In this document: positions 48,575 to 63,291 of the stretch, piece by piece
Layout: every line of letters starts with the position of its first letter
Numbering within the stretch: position 1 is the first letter of the stretch
Assembly (NCBI GenBank): GCA_022578965.1
Contig: MU400515.1
Location: forward strand, 1 to 64,000
Reading direction: 5' to 3'
DNA from: Xylaria sp. FL1777
Lineage: Eukaryota; Ascomycota; Sordariomycetes; Xylariales; Xylariaceae
DNA: 64,000 nucleotides
The notes under the pieces: generated by a model
Database searches by the model: none
Seen by the model: the letters and a program-made list of their open reading frames with translations, nothing else
Told to the model about the DNA's origin: nothing
Position numbers and translations under genes: made by a program

Positions 48575-50451
48575 AGTGTCGACACTAGCTCTAGCTACAA
48601 TGCTGCGTCGCAGATGTTATGACAAGAAACTGAATAATAGCGAGGACTGGATATTATACAGGCAAGGGCGCTCTATATTCGAGGAATCCAGAAATGAAAT
48701 CAGTCACCAGGCCCAGCCTCAGTCACAGATCGCAGGCTAAGCAGGAAGTCCAGATGTTGGTGCCCGAAGACCGCAGAATTAGCTGGTGAAGATTAGCTCA
48801 AGTATACTTTTTCTCAGAAAGCATATTCCTCAGGCGCGACTGGCAACGCCAAGATATATATATATACATAGAAGAGGATAGGAGAGAAGAGAAGAGAAGG
48901 GCAGAGATATCTAGGCCACTCTCATACGCTGACCCGTGAACGTCTCGCCACAGGTGTAGCATCCTCCCAGGAAACAACCTGAGATTGGTCTACGGTGTCC
49001 ACCAAGGAGCCAGCAGAGTGGATTACATGAAGAGACTCAGCACATAACAAAAAACCAGGAAAATAGAACAGGAGGAGAACGAGAAAAGACGAAAGATAGT
49101 TGTGACAGTTGTTGGGGCAAAGGGCGGCCGTGCTGCGTGGCGGGATTCGTTGTATACGACGTCGCGAACTTACACCTGATATATCGGCAAGGGGCAGCTT
49201 GAGACCAGACCACAGGTCTACCCACAGGCCTCGGGCGCAACGCGAACACTGGGCGGACGGTGCCTGATGGCGAGTTTTCTCCCTGATGCCGACTGCCAGT
49301 ACAAATGCGCATGGGGTGCTGTGGCGGCGCGCGCAGGACAATAAAGATGGCGAGCGATGTGTGATGCGCGGCGTGGTGTGGTGTGTGGTGCATGTGGAAT
49401 GGGGCGTGTAAGGAAAGGCTGTGCTGGCTGGACTCGAGCTGCCAGGAGTGGTTGTGGTTGGCCATTCTTACCTGATAAATGCCGCTAAGATTGGCCGCTA
49501 CCAAGCCCCTCCAGCAGCAACCCCCAAGAAGAGTGCAGTGTAACATCAGTGCCCTACCAACCGCTGATCAGAAGAGCTGAAACATTATCATCATGAATGA
49601 TGATTTAGAAGGAAACAAAAAATATCGGGGGAAAAAATTTAAATATCGTACTATCATAAGTTACATAAATTTTCTAATCAATTAGCGAGAAGAGAGGCCC
49701 AGTGTGAAAATTATGGAAAGATAGCATGTATGAGATCGTGTAGCGTGTAAAAAGTCTACTCGTGGAAAAATCCCAATCAGAAAAGAAACTACTCGAATAG
49801 CTAAACAGATACATATACTGTTATTATGACACGATGAAACTCATACTAGAACTATCTAAAGCCATCCACCTTAAATCACCTATTCTAACAGCTCACTACA
49901 AAAAAAAAGTTGGTTGAAGCACGACTATATAGGGTTTAGAATTCCATTTCAAAAGTGTAACTATCTATCCGTGAATACATAATCTCGATTATGATACAGA
50001 GTTCGCTCTGCTTCAGCTGATATAGGACGCAATGCATTCGAGAGCAGCACAGTCGTTAACCTCACAACATCATAGTCGATCATCTCAACAATATTGATCA
50101 CCTGAATAAGTGTTTAGTACCATAAGACCAAACTATGGTCCTTCGTAACTTTCTTCTTGAAAACACTGCTTCGGGAAAATCGAAAGCGATTGCAGATGTT
50201 GGAGTCGGACGAATCGAAGAAGTAGAGAACAGAACAGGGACGCAGGATAGACCGAAAATCTGCGATCATGAGTATCGACAAGGTTGGAATCAACGTCTAA
50301 GTCGGCAGGTCTACTCTAAGGGGTAAGAAGTAAATAGTGAATGCCGAAATCCCGGGACGGATTTCAGATGAACATCCGCTGAGCCGAACACTATAGATGG
50401 CCTCACTTGCGATCAATTGAGGAGCTTTCTTCGAAGACGCCACGAGTGTTT
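48575..50451. other. Upstream region of HDA1 and spacer
   Basis: About 300-1,000 bases next to HDA1 are probable promoter/leader, with an ATATATAT stretch at 48,856 and a purine run (GAGAAGAGAAGAGAAG) near 48,885. The frame at 49546-49037 (-) is His/Pro/Ser-rich and unsupported. The part from about 49.6 to 50.0 kb is AT-rich with poly-A runs. No gene called. Confidence 0.45.
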
Positions 50452-51715
50452 CTAGTACCCGCAGCCACGATCAGCGCCGTCATCACCACGGGGAACACGA
50501 CTTGTGAGTTCAAGCGGCTGCTCTGCTAACTGCTCCCTGGTGATGGGCGGAAATCCTGTAGGCCATGCATCGTGGTTCCAGGCCTCACACTCGTCAGCGT
50601 TAACCCTGTCCTCGGTAATGATTCCCATGGGCGGAAAAGTTTTGGGGCGGTCCGGATCCAGTATCGATCTCTCCTCAAGTACAGTCGCGATCGACATGGA
50701 CAGAGTCTCGCGATCAAAAAGAAGATCAGAAGTGCTATTGGTGATTGCCATAATTAGATATTCTTTGGTGTATCTGTAGCAATGCTCGAGAAAGTACTTG
50801 AGCAAATCCGGTTCCAGCTTCATGTACGTGCTAACGATTGCCGGATGGCGATCGCCATTCTTGCCCCAGGGAATGAGTTCGACCACAGAGCCAGTCTATC
50901 AAAATCATTAGTATGTTGTCCCCTTGCCTCTATTGTGTTTTATGTATACTTACTCCACGGTGAACTTTGCCCGGAGATGAGCAGAGGTCCTTACTAATCG
51001 TCTCATACATCGTGCCCATCAAATCGTCCAGCTCATAGATTTCTTGAGTCGTGAGGATACGCATATGGTGAAGCCGAACATCCTTATCAAATTTCTTCGG
51101 CGCGTGGGTATTCCGCCAGTAGTTGCCGTGGAAGTAGTGGCTATAGAGCCACCAGCGGGCGATAGCTTTACGAAGACGGCTCTCTTCTTCTGACTTCAGA
51201 CATCGTCGATCTTCCGGGTGGTCTCTCCAACGCAAACGAGGGTAAATTTCAACCCACCAATCAACCACTTTGACTAGTTGAGCTACTCCCAAAAGATCGT
51301 TCACACTCATGTTGATCTTCTCAGGGCAAACGATCTTCCCATCCTTCCAGTCTACAGGGCTGCGCATAAGGAAGATCTTATCTCTCGGTGAGTCATTTGA
51401 ATTGAAGCTGAAACTGACAGTTAAAGGGTGCAGCATTCTGTGGGGGGCGAAGTCGTTCTGATTAGCCATATAGAGATGTAAGAGAAGTTCCAACTCTGGG
51501 CGATTGCGAAGAATCTTGAGTAGTATTTGAGCTCGTTTGTCTGTGAAAATTTGATGGAATCGTTTGTTAACTGAGCCGAAGTTAATGAGATCTCCAGGGC
51601 CCGTAACCTCCATGATTTCGAGAATGACTTCGACGGGGATAGTCTCGATAGGGGATAAGGAGGGCTGAACAGCCCGAGAATCGCTCTGGACATGCATGGA
51701 TAGATCTTGCGCCAT
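50452..51715 (-). CDS. F-box protein
   Basis: Two exons (51715-50954 and 50895-50452) give 401 residues; the intron has donor GTAAGT, branch TACTAATGA and acceptor ATAG. An F-box-like motif lies at about 20-57 (ETIPVEVILEIMEVTGPGDL, then NFGSVNKRFHQIF), which would recruit the protein to Skp1 of an SCF ubiquitin ligase. The rest shows no recognisable WD or LRR repeats: it is a helical, Trp/Arg-rich region (WWVEIYPRLRWRDHPEDRR, ARWWLYSHYFHGNYWR) and an acidic end (GDDGADRGCGY). Large families of such F-box proteins with divergent C-termini are common in filamentous ascomycetes. The substrate is unknown. Gene structure is secure. Confidence 0.82.
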
Positions 51716-53261
51716 CTTAGTTAGGGATAGCCGTAGCTAGGATGAATGTTTGAGGTTGGGTGAGTTAACCAGGATATTATGGAAGGCTTTCTAGAAGTTA
51801 CAACTGATGTAAATGCGAGATGCTCTAGACTTGTGAAGGTGTCAATGTAGTTGTTTGAGTAACGTTGCTCAAGGACCAAGCCGGGTTGCAACGGTTTTGT
51901 TCTTTGCAGGTGATTTGTAAGTAAGACTCCATGGTCAAGCAACTAGGTGTACAGACTTACTACGTGCAATTTTGTGAATATAGGTTGCGCGTGCGTTTAT
52001 TGAACGCGGCCTCCTCTTTGTATTATGAATGCTCTGTGCTAGCATTCCCTCTCCTGACTCAAGACCAGGACTCGTAGGATTTTGGGAAACTTCTTGTTGA
52101 TATCCCTTTGCTATCTAGCAAATGCCGTCGACAAGCCTCTTCAAGCGCCTTTTAAGCTCCTCCTCTCAAATTACTTTTATCCCAACAACCTGTGACGTTA
52201 AGCACCTTGGCCAATCAGATATCAGGCTAGACAGCTCGTACAGAGCTGTCGATTGCCCAGCACCCTCGATCGGTCCTAGGGCAGAGAATCACTCAACTCA
52301 ACTAACAAAAACCCCTCCGTTGGGGCTATCCTGAGAAATTGAGGCCCACGAAAGCATCGTGTACCGTTGAGGAGATGTTGCCAAAATGGCGGGATCGTTA
52401 TGTGGTTGTGTCATGATGGCTTGGTGCAGAAGGAAAGAAGGTAAGTGACGCGACTGAGTCGCGCCAGTTTAAATCACCGTTACGATGGCAAGGATAAGTC
52501 AGAGCGGAAGGTGGTCCGTGCGGCTTCTCCTTACTAGCCAACAGTAATCGGATTGACGTCGGGTTTCGGAGAAACCCTACTCCTAGTGCAAGCCTCTTTT
52601 CCAATTAAGGCAACCATACCTTAGCCGATAGGCTGGAAATGATTAAGCAGACCCCTAATCAACTGCAACGCAACGCTATCTAGTAGGAGCCGTACCCTCG
52701 GTGATCCATAGCCGCCAAGGTGACAAGGGAACAATGCGGGTGTGACAAGAAGGGAGGACGAATAGCTAGACGACTCGAATATAGCACTTAACATACCTAG
52801 AAAACTACAGCATTAGCAATCTCGGCGCAGACTAGAGGGTATGAGGAACTAAGATATACTATCATGTCAGTAGATGCAGATACCCTAAGATACCATAAGG
52901 CTAGGGCCTGAGATAATTCCAACTCCCCCAGACACAATACCTATCAAGATTAGCCTGCCTGAACTAACGAGCGGCATATAGCAAAGCGCATTAGGTAGGT
53001 TTACGGTGATTGTCACTAGTTTCAAAAGCCAAGGGGTGATTGAATAGAATTCCCTCAAAACCACGTCACCACATCAATAATATATCCTCGATTAGAAGGC
53101 AAGGAGGCAGGTCCAGTCTCTCTGTGGCTTTCTCTGAACACATATTTCTCATATATTAACCTCAATGAGGTAAAGTTAGCCCAGACAGGTATGATGGATA
53201 CCATAAAAAACGCCAGAACGCCGGTCCCGTAGTCGTCGTCGCCGGAACAAAAAGTAGTTAC
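51716..53261. other. Intergenic region
   Basis: Upstream of the F-box gene and downstream of BRX1. A 70-codon plus frame (52122-52334, start MPSTSLFKRLLSSSS) resembles a mitochondrial presequence but has no continuation and no other support. Otherwise nothing recognised. Confidence 0.45.
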
Positions 53262-54775
53262 TCATGCGAAGAGTTCCCTCGAGTCTAGCTGATCCACCGG
53301 GTTTTGATTGCCACCATCGCTCCGCAAGCCCAGGTTGCCCATCTTTGACTGCCTGTTCATACTCTGCTCTGCTCGGGAATTGTTCTTAGATGCCCCCTTC
53401 CGTCTCAGATCAGCCCGAACCTGGTTCGGGGAGACGAAATGCTTATTCTCGTAGAGCAGAGCACCACCAAAGGAACCCTCCTGAATTATGATCGGTTGGA
53501 GCACACATCTGGGTCCTATTTCGAGGAGGGAGATATCAAGCTCTTTGGCCTTATCCGCTTGTCTGGATTTTCGTTTCTTAGCCTCCTCTACCACTTCTTC
53601 TCCCTCGGTGCCGTCTTTTTTTGAACTTTCAGTTTCTTGTATTTGGTATACTCTCATAAATATGCGTCCATCAGCTACCGAGAAGGACAATACATGGTCG
53701 ATAAAAGGTTTGGATCGTTTCTGGAGAGGCGGGACGCCCATAATCTGTAGGAAGAGTTGTTTAATGACCTGGAGATGTGGCTCCGAGTCAAAAGCTTTGT
53801 CGAAAGATAAAATTGGTCTGCTCCCCTTCAAGCAATTTCCTGAAAACGCCAGTTCTTCCATGGTATGAATATTGCTAACGAGGAACTAAACATCAAATTA
53901 GACACGCCTAAACAGAAGCTTCTTGAGAATGGTTGATTAACCTTGCATGTTGGACCATTGGGTGCTTTCGACAGCTATTATAATAAGTGTTAGTGCTCTG
54001 CTACGCCTGCAGTCCTTCAATATATAAAGCCGCCTTCAGGAGAGTCGAACGAACCCAAAGATACAGATCTAAACCAGGCATGAGTCAGTAATCGCCAGTT
54101 GTACGACCACTTACAAGAAGACCATGAGAGTTGTATACTAACCTTGGCCTTTGCGGGCTTCGAAAAAGCAAATGCTATTCGAAGAGTCAGCATCATTGAA
54201 CAACGAAGAGCGTTTCGAAGAGCTTCGAAGAGTTCCACCGGCGCCCGAGATAAGCGATGAGGAAATCGGACATGGCTCCTCCCCAGAACAGGCAAAAAGC
54301 TACAGGTTGCAATTGTAGGCACTCACTTGTTACAGTTGTACAATTCCTACGAACCATTAGCGCGCAATCTCAACTCAGTGGCAGAATATTTAACGAACAG
54401 CAAGCTCATTCAGCTCTCCAAGCTTCTTCTTCTGGTCATACTTGGCGTCTACGCGACCATGTGGCATCTACTTTGTGTCAGCAAATGTTTACTATGAAGA
54501 TCGTCGAATGCAGCAAAAAGACCGAGACTAGAACATACCATACTAGCGAGATCCTTGAGGAGATGACGATGCCTGTATCACAGAAACAAGTATCAGTAAG
54601 TGATGGTCTCATCGTCACATGTACGACACTTGATAGAGGAATCATACCGATAAGTCACACCTCGCGAAGTCAGAATTAACACTCTCTGCTTGTTCCGCGG
54701 CTTGCCGCTACCGTTGGTTGGTGCATCATCTTTGTCGTTTGCCGACTTCGAGAGAGCCTTGTAAACCGCCGCCAT
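53262..54775 (-). CDS. BRX1: Ribosome biogenesis protein Brx1 (Brix domain)
   Basis: Nucleolar factor needed for assembly of the large ribosomal subunit (with Ebp2). Eight exons give 317 residues: 54775-54648, 54572-54539, 54467-54399, 54346-54327, 54174-54143, 54068-54055, 53974-53942 and 53885-53262. Exons 2 and 4-7 are 34, 20, 32, 14 and 33 nt. Every junction keeps frame and rebuilds the family sequence: MAAVYKALSKSANDKD, KPRNKQRVLILTSRGVTYRH, RHLLKDLASM, MPHGRVDAKYDQKKKLGELN, ELYNCNNICFFEARKGQDLY, LWLSKAPNGPTCK, then FLVSNIHTMEELAFSGNCLK. The Brix domain continues with RPILSFDKAFD, DHVLSFSVADGRIF, GSFGGALLYENKHF. The acidic/basic insert (KKDGTEGEEVVEEAKKRKSR) is typical. Only the last exon would be found by simple ORF calling. 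Identity is secure, and micro-exon borders rest on frame and motif match. Confidence 0.92.
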
Positions 54776-55716
54776 CTCGTCTCGGGAGCTCTAGAGACAA
54801 AAAACAAGACGCAGAAGATGAATGAGGATTCACCGTTGCTATAGATGTAGTTCTCACAGCAACATTGAATGTAGCTCGCATCTCCCGAACTTTTTTTGGC
54901 CTAACCAACCGATAAGGGACTGATAAGGGTGGGTCTGTTTCCTATCTAAAGAAAGTGGGTCATTACTAACCTAGGTGTGGCTGGTGCACTCTGTATGATG
55001 TCCCATCCCTGCTGCCTGTACATAAGCCCCTTTGGGATGCCCACACAAATTAAAGCTAGGTACGGTACTAGGTAGGTACCTAGGTATGTTGCACTTTAAA
55101 TCGGGCCAAGGTCCTACGTACATATGCTTCTGCATTATCTAGAAGCAGCTCGAGTCACTAACAAATCGGTGCACAGGTTGCCGGTTTATCGAGACACCGG
55201 GGAGAAAATATGATAAATGAATTAAAGAATAAAAAGACCTGTGGTAATTCGACACCGACGCAGAAATACATCTCCCTTCGGCCTCCATAATTCCTCAGTT
55301 CCGCAGTGTCTATAGATCACAGTTTGCTTCGATCAGGAGCCGATCAAACATCGGCAGATGCACAAGTACTGACAGGTGCTCGAATCCTTCCAAACCCCTT
55401 ATCTTGTAGCCTTCCCCAACCAACCCCGCTGAGAAATGGCGGTGGACATTTATAGATTAGAATTGCTAGCAACTTTCTCGACGTGTCACATCTCAGACCG
55501 CCTGCAGCACAATGGCTGCCATAAAGAAAATAAGACAATCGCAACCTGTGGAGAGAGATAGAAAAGGACCAGTATTGCTACCCTTTCCCCTCTTAATGCA
55601 TCGTCACCCATCCGTGGCGGTAGTCCTAACAAAACATAACGTGACGCCGTGTACGTAACATTCATGCCAACCGTATAAACCGTCACATGCTATCCCACAG
55701 GGCCACATCACTTGGT
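54776..55716. other. Intergenic region, BRX1 upstream / YPT31 downstream
   Basis: The BRX1 promoter side (54.8-55.1 kb) ends in a CTAGGTAGGTACCTAGGT motif cluster near 55,069-55,086. Frames at 55344-55686 (-) overlap each other and are unsupported. It includes the YPT31 3' untranslated region. Confidence 0.45.
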
Positions 55717-58979
<3,263 letters not shown>

Positions 58980-61900
58980 TCATTTACTCTTTAGTCTATC
59001 GATGATCCTTCCCGCTGCATCTACGTATACATAGCCGCAGTCTCGACCTTCTGCTACTTGATCCGCCCACCATTCTCGGGTCGGGCGGTACTGGAATTTT
59101 ATGTGACTACAGTTCGGATCATGTAGTCGAGCCTTTAAGCAAGCCTCGTGGAGGTGGTTGAGACATTTGGTCCCACGGCCCCTAGTACACCCAGGAACTG
59201 GATGCCAGATCGCCCTTTGGGGCTTGAGTTTATCCTCTTCGGTTTGCGGGATTCGTCTAGGGGCAAGTTCAGATGCCCTCTCCATGGGATTTGTCCTCAA
59301 GGTTATGGGGGACATGCCTGCACTCCATAACCGCTGATCGATAGATGTCCACCTGTCGCGAATAGCCTTATCCCAGGTTGGCAATTCATCTCTACCATTA
59401 TCGAACATCTCCCGTATCCTCATGCATGTAACATCTAAAGGAGTATCATTTGGGCTAATTTTGAGATCAGTAGTGCTACTATACCACACATCTGAAAGGA
59501 TACACCCCGGGAATTCCTTGGGAACGCTGTCATAGACATAGTCAATCAATTGGCATTGCATATCGAGCAAACAATGTCCAATTCTATCCCTACTCGCTGC
59601 CGCTGTGTCCCAGATAAAGAGTTCGATTTTGGAGAAACTCCCAGTTCGTATTATGAGTTGAGGATTTTTAGGCCGCAAAATCGCAATCCATGGATGTCGT
59701 TGATATTTTCGCTTCGGCATATACTCGTCCCAGGTATCAGTTATAGTGTAGAAAAGACCATACCATGTGTTCCTTCTTGCCGTGAACTCCGGCGCTGTCT
59801 TCAACCAGCCACTAAAGGTGTCAAAACAGCATCTGTTTTCGCCATCACCGAATTGTTCGGCCATGGTCGAGTCCTTCCAAGATATAGGTTTTTGATGGAG
59901 TTCAGACCAGTTACTAGCTTCTCTTCGCCTGTGGTCTTCTATCCACCGTTGAAGTTCATCGGCGTCACCCGTGCGGAATAGAGGGCTTGGGAATCGAAAC
60001 GGCGTTTCGCAAATATTAACCTCGGTGCCATATTTATTGGCCTCTTCCTGGAATTCTGATGCTAAGAATTGCCGTTTAAGAAGGATGCTAGCTGTATCTG
60101 GATCACTGCCTTCTGTATCGGAATATCCCGGGATTTCGATATATCGATACGCTCCCTGAATTTTGCTAGGATCGGAACCAAGAACATAAAATCTGCGGAA
60201 ACGATCACATTTCAGTTGAGTCCACCAACAAAAGGCGTTGACTAAGCTCTGCTCGTCGCTTGGATCAATAAATTCGCTAAGCCAATGAATTTTGCGAATC
60301 TCTACAGAAGCGTCTGTCAGTGATTACTACCAGAAGTAAAGTAAAGAATACATGGCAAGAGAAGTGTGCTGTATCTGTGCTATATTGGGAATTTTTTTTT
60401 TTTTTTACTTGCCTTCACTTGTCTCTTCGTCTCCAAAGCCTTCCATTATTTCCTGAAGCAACTGCCAAGCACGGAAATGATCGTCGATATCCTGTTTACT
60501 TCGGCAGGTCCGCTCGAGAAAGGTATTCACATCTGTGTTATTCGGATTTAGCCCTGTTAAGGTATCGTGCTCAGCTTGCTTTTCATTCGTGATGTTTCTG
60601 AGAAACCGAGGAAAGTCGTGACATGTTACAATTATGTGACTTGGGTTGACGGCATAATTTTTGAACCACTTTAGAAAAGAACAGAGCTTGGCTGGTTCCG
60701 AAATCGCGAAACTTGGGGTGATCAGAAACGCCCGACCATAAGGAAATAACCTCGTCAGTCGAAGCGCCCCCGGCTTGTTAGTGGCATTCAAATCGGAGGG
60801 ATATTGAGGAGGGTTATTTTCTCCGGTATCTAGATGCCAGAACGTATATTTCTGATCCTCAAGCATTCGCCATACACTTGGAATCTTCTCTAGCTTCCGT
60901 CGAGTGAACTCAGCATGAGAGATTATTGTGCCCCCGCCACCGGTCTTTTTCACAGCTTCATGGAACAAACGCCAACCATGTGGCTGTTCAATTGTGAAGA
61001 TCGGTCGGTCCGGTTGGTGGGCGCCTTTTCATAACATAGTCAGTATTCATCTCACTACGCAGTGATCGCTCTACTTCTTGGAGGTACTTACGTAGCCAGA
61101 CCATAAGTACGCCTAGTACGTGTTGTGCCTTTAAGGGAAGCAGCAACATGTAGATTTGTTTGTGCTTTAGTTTTGAATCCTGTGGTATCAAATTGGCAAA
61201 ACGGAGCTCGGTTAGATCTTCGACAAGTTCCGCACCATTTCCCCCGTTTGGGTGTGTAAGCTGCTTCAACGCCATGGACTTTTTTTGAAATTCAGAGGGA
61301 TAGGCTCGGGAAGAGGCATGTGACAGGAAAATGACATGTCGTAGTAAGGCATCTTTGTTGGGCTTCTTGAAATCAACATCAAGCCAATCCCAGTCGCGAC
61401 ACTTTACCGGATAGACTAGGAGTGAATACTCATGTGCAACTAAATGCAGTCCGATTGACCCTCGTTGTAGAGTTTCTGCGACATTTTTCAAGGCCGAGGT
61501 GTGTTCGGGTAAAAAAGCCTCCACTGTGCCAGCCGAAAATTTTTCCGCAATTAGCAGCTGTCTTTGTTGAAAGAAATGAAAAGACGAGCAGGTGGACGCG
61601 AGATGGATGGTCTTCTCGGCTTTGAAGGCGGACAACCAAGACGTATTGTGTCGAGTAATACCGCTGAAACTAGCCATAACCGCTTCTGCGTGCCCAAACT
61701 TGACGAGCTTCTGAACTGTCTGTGTTTGTCCTCGTTCTTGATAAGTTGCTAGGGAGAGTTTTCTGGAGGGTGCTTGTACGCTTCTGTCTATATCTGGGCT
61801 CGTAAAGCGATCGTTTGTGTGAGTAGTAGTAACAAATAATTCATTGATCGTACTGGCCAACTCCTCATCATCCTCTCCCGTAAAGCGGACAGATTTTTTA

Positions 61901-63291
61901 CGCTTTGGCGGTGGCGGGGGCGGTTCTTCCGTATCTCGCTGCCGTGTAGACCCTGCTGATACTTGAGGTTTCGATACGGTTAGCGAAAGCGCGGAAGGTA
62001 CATTAGATGTCTCGTTGGTTTGCAGTGGTCCAACAGTGGTTGGTGAAGCGTGGCTAGGCTTTCTGACTCCCGTATTTGTTTGTTCATTACCGATAATGAA
62101 TTTGGAGGGGATTGAAGATAAGGCGCCGACCGCATCACCCTTTTCAATTCCTCTCTTCTTTGCAATGTTCAGTATGCGCATGCTGGTAAAAGCCTTCGGT
62201 GCCTTAGAAGGATCGGCCATGACATCGCCTAAATTCGCTCTCTTCTTACGTTTCTTACCCTCTGCAAATACATTTATTGGTGCCGAGGATGCTAGCAATT
62301 GTCGAGTTCTTGTAGCAGTAAGTCGCCTAGCTTTCGAATTCGTGGCTGAAGAGGAAAATGGAGCGGAGGATACCGCAAGTGTTGGATTTGGTTTATTAGT
62401 AATGGCAGAAGCATTTTGGGCTGACGTTTTGGTGCCAGTAAATTTAAAGACACTGCTTCTTCCAGCTGTACCCTGATAACCAGTCATGGTGCTACTCCCT
62501 TTACGAACGGGTGCTGAGGCCGTTCCCGAGGAAGAACGCGGCATAGAAGTTTTCGTAGCTGTTTTCGGGGGAAGCAAGGGAGGCTTTTGACTGCGACCCT
62601 TTTCTGACGCTTTTGATATGTTCGAGTCTTTTGGGGGTGCTGGAGAGGGGATTCCCACGAACATGTTCTGCTTGGGGACTCTCCGAGTTATAGGTTCAGG
62701 CGCCGGCCTTGTTGTGGCCGTTTGTGGAATGGGTGGCTTTGGCGATGGAATATTGGCGGGATCAGCGTCGTCTACTTCTTGTGCCTCATCATCAGAGGTA
62801 AATGAATTCCGGTCGGCAGGCGAGAGCACAGGTAGATCATTAATGAATTCAGGTAGGAAGGGCGGCGTCAGCGGCAAACCGAGCCTCTGGCGTTTGGCAT
62901 TACGTCTCATGTGTCTTTCGGTTCGCTCCGCGCAGGCAGCGTCATAAGTCGTCAGATCAAACACTTCGCGTTTTCCGGCACTAATTTCCGCTTTGTTCTC
63001 ATTCCATTTATCAAGAAGGCCATCACCAAGGTTCTCTACGGGCTCCCAAGTACAGTCTTCTAGCTGAAAGCCATCCCACTTAATGAGGTATTGTGAGGCA
63101 CCGGGAATATCAGGATGTAGTCGCTCGGCCAGAACGTCGTCGACCTCCCATTCTTTCTCGGAGTCATTATCCTCGGGATTAGTAGAAGTGATAGAAAGAT
63201 TATCCTCGTCCTCGTCATCGTCATCGTCATCTTTCTGCCGGGAGACATCTTCTGCATTAGAAACAGAACCCACCTGGACCTTTAGCGACAT
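58980..63291 (-). CDS. Large chromodomain protein, 1,379 residues
   Basis: Three exons (63291-61092, 61024-60419, 60313-58980) give 1,379 residues. Intron 1 has donor GTAAGT; intron 2 uses GTGAAG and contains a 15-base T run on the plus strand (60392-60406). The chromodomain is at about 46-100: EWEVDDVLAERL, QYLIKWDGFQLEDCTWEP, with aromatic-cage candidates W48, W72 and F75, so it should read methylated histone lysine. An acidic run (about 21-30) precedes it. Residues 130-480 are disordered and basic with PPPPPKRKKSVRF near 480. The remaining 850 residues hold globular regions (for example RLFPYGRAFLITPSFAISEP and FCWWTQLKCDRFRRFYVLGS) and a C-terminal Cys/His-bearing segment (CTRGRGTKCLNHLHEACLK). 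No second known domain is recognised. Nuclear and heterochromatin-associated by inference. Three separate open frames on this strand are one gene. Confidence 0.82.

Noticed and set aside
49037..49546. 169-codon minus frame upstream of HDA1
   Set aside because: Low-complexity His/Pro/Ser content, overlaps another minus frame, no domain.
52122..52334. 70-codon plus frame with presequence-like start
   Set aside because: No continuation, conserved motif or splice donor; probably chance.
54030..54060. GGGTTCGTTCGACTC-like string as a tRNA T-arm
   Set aside because: Does not match the T-loop consensus, no acceptor or anticodon arm nearby, and it lies at a BRX1 splice junction.
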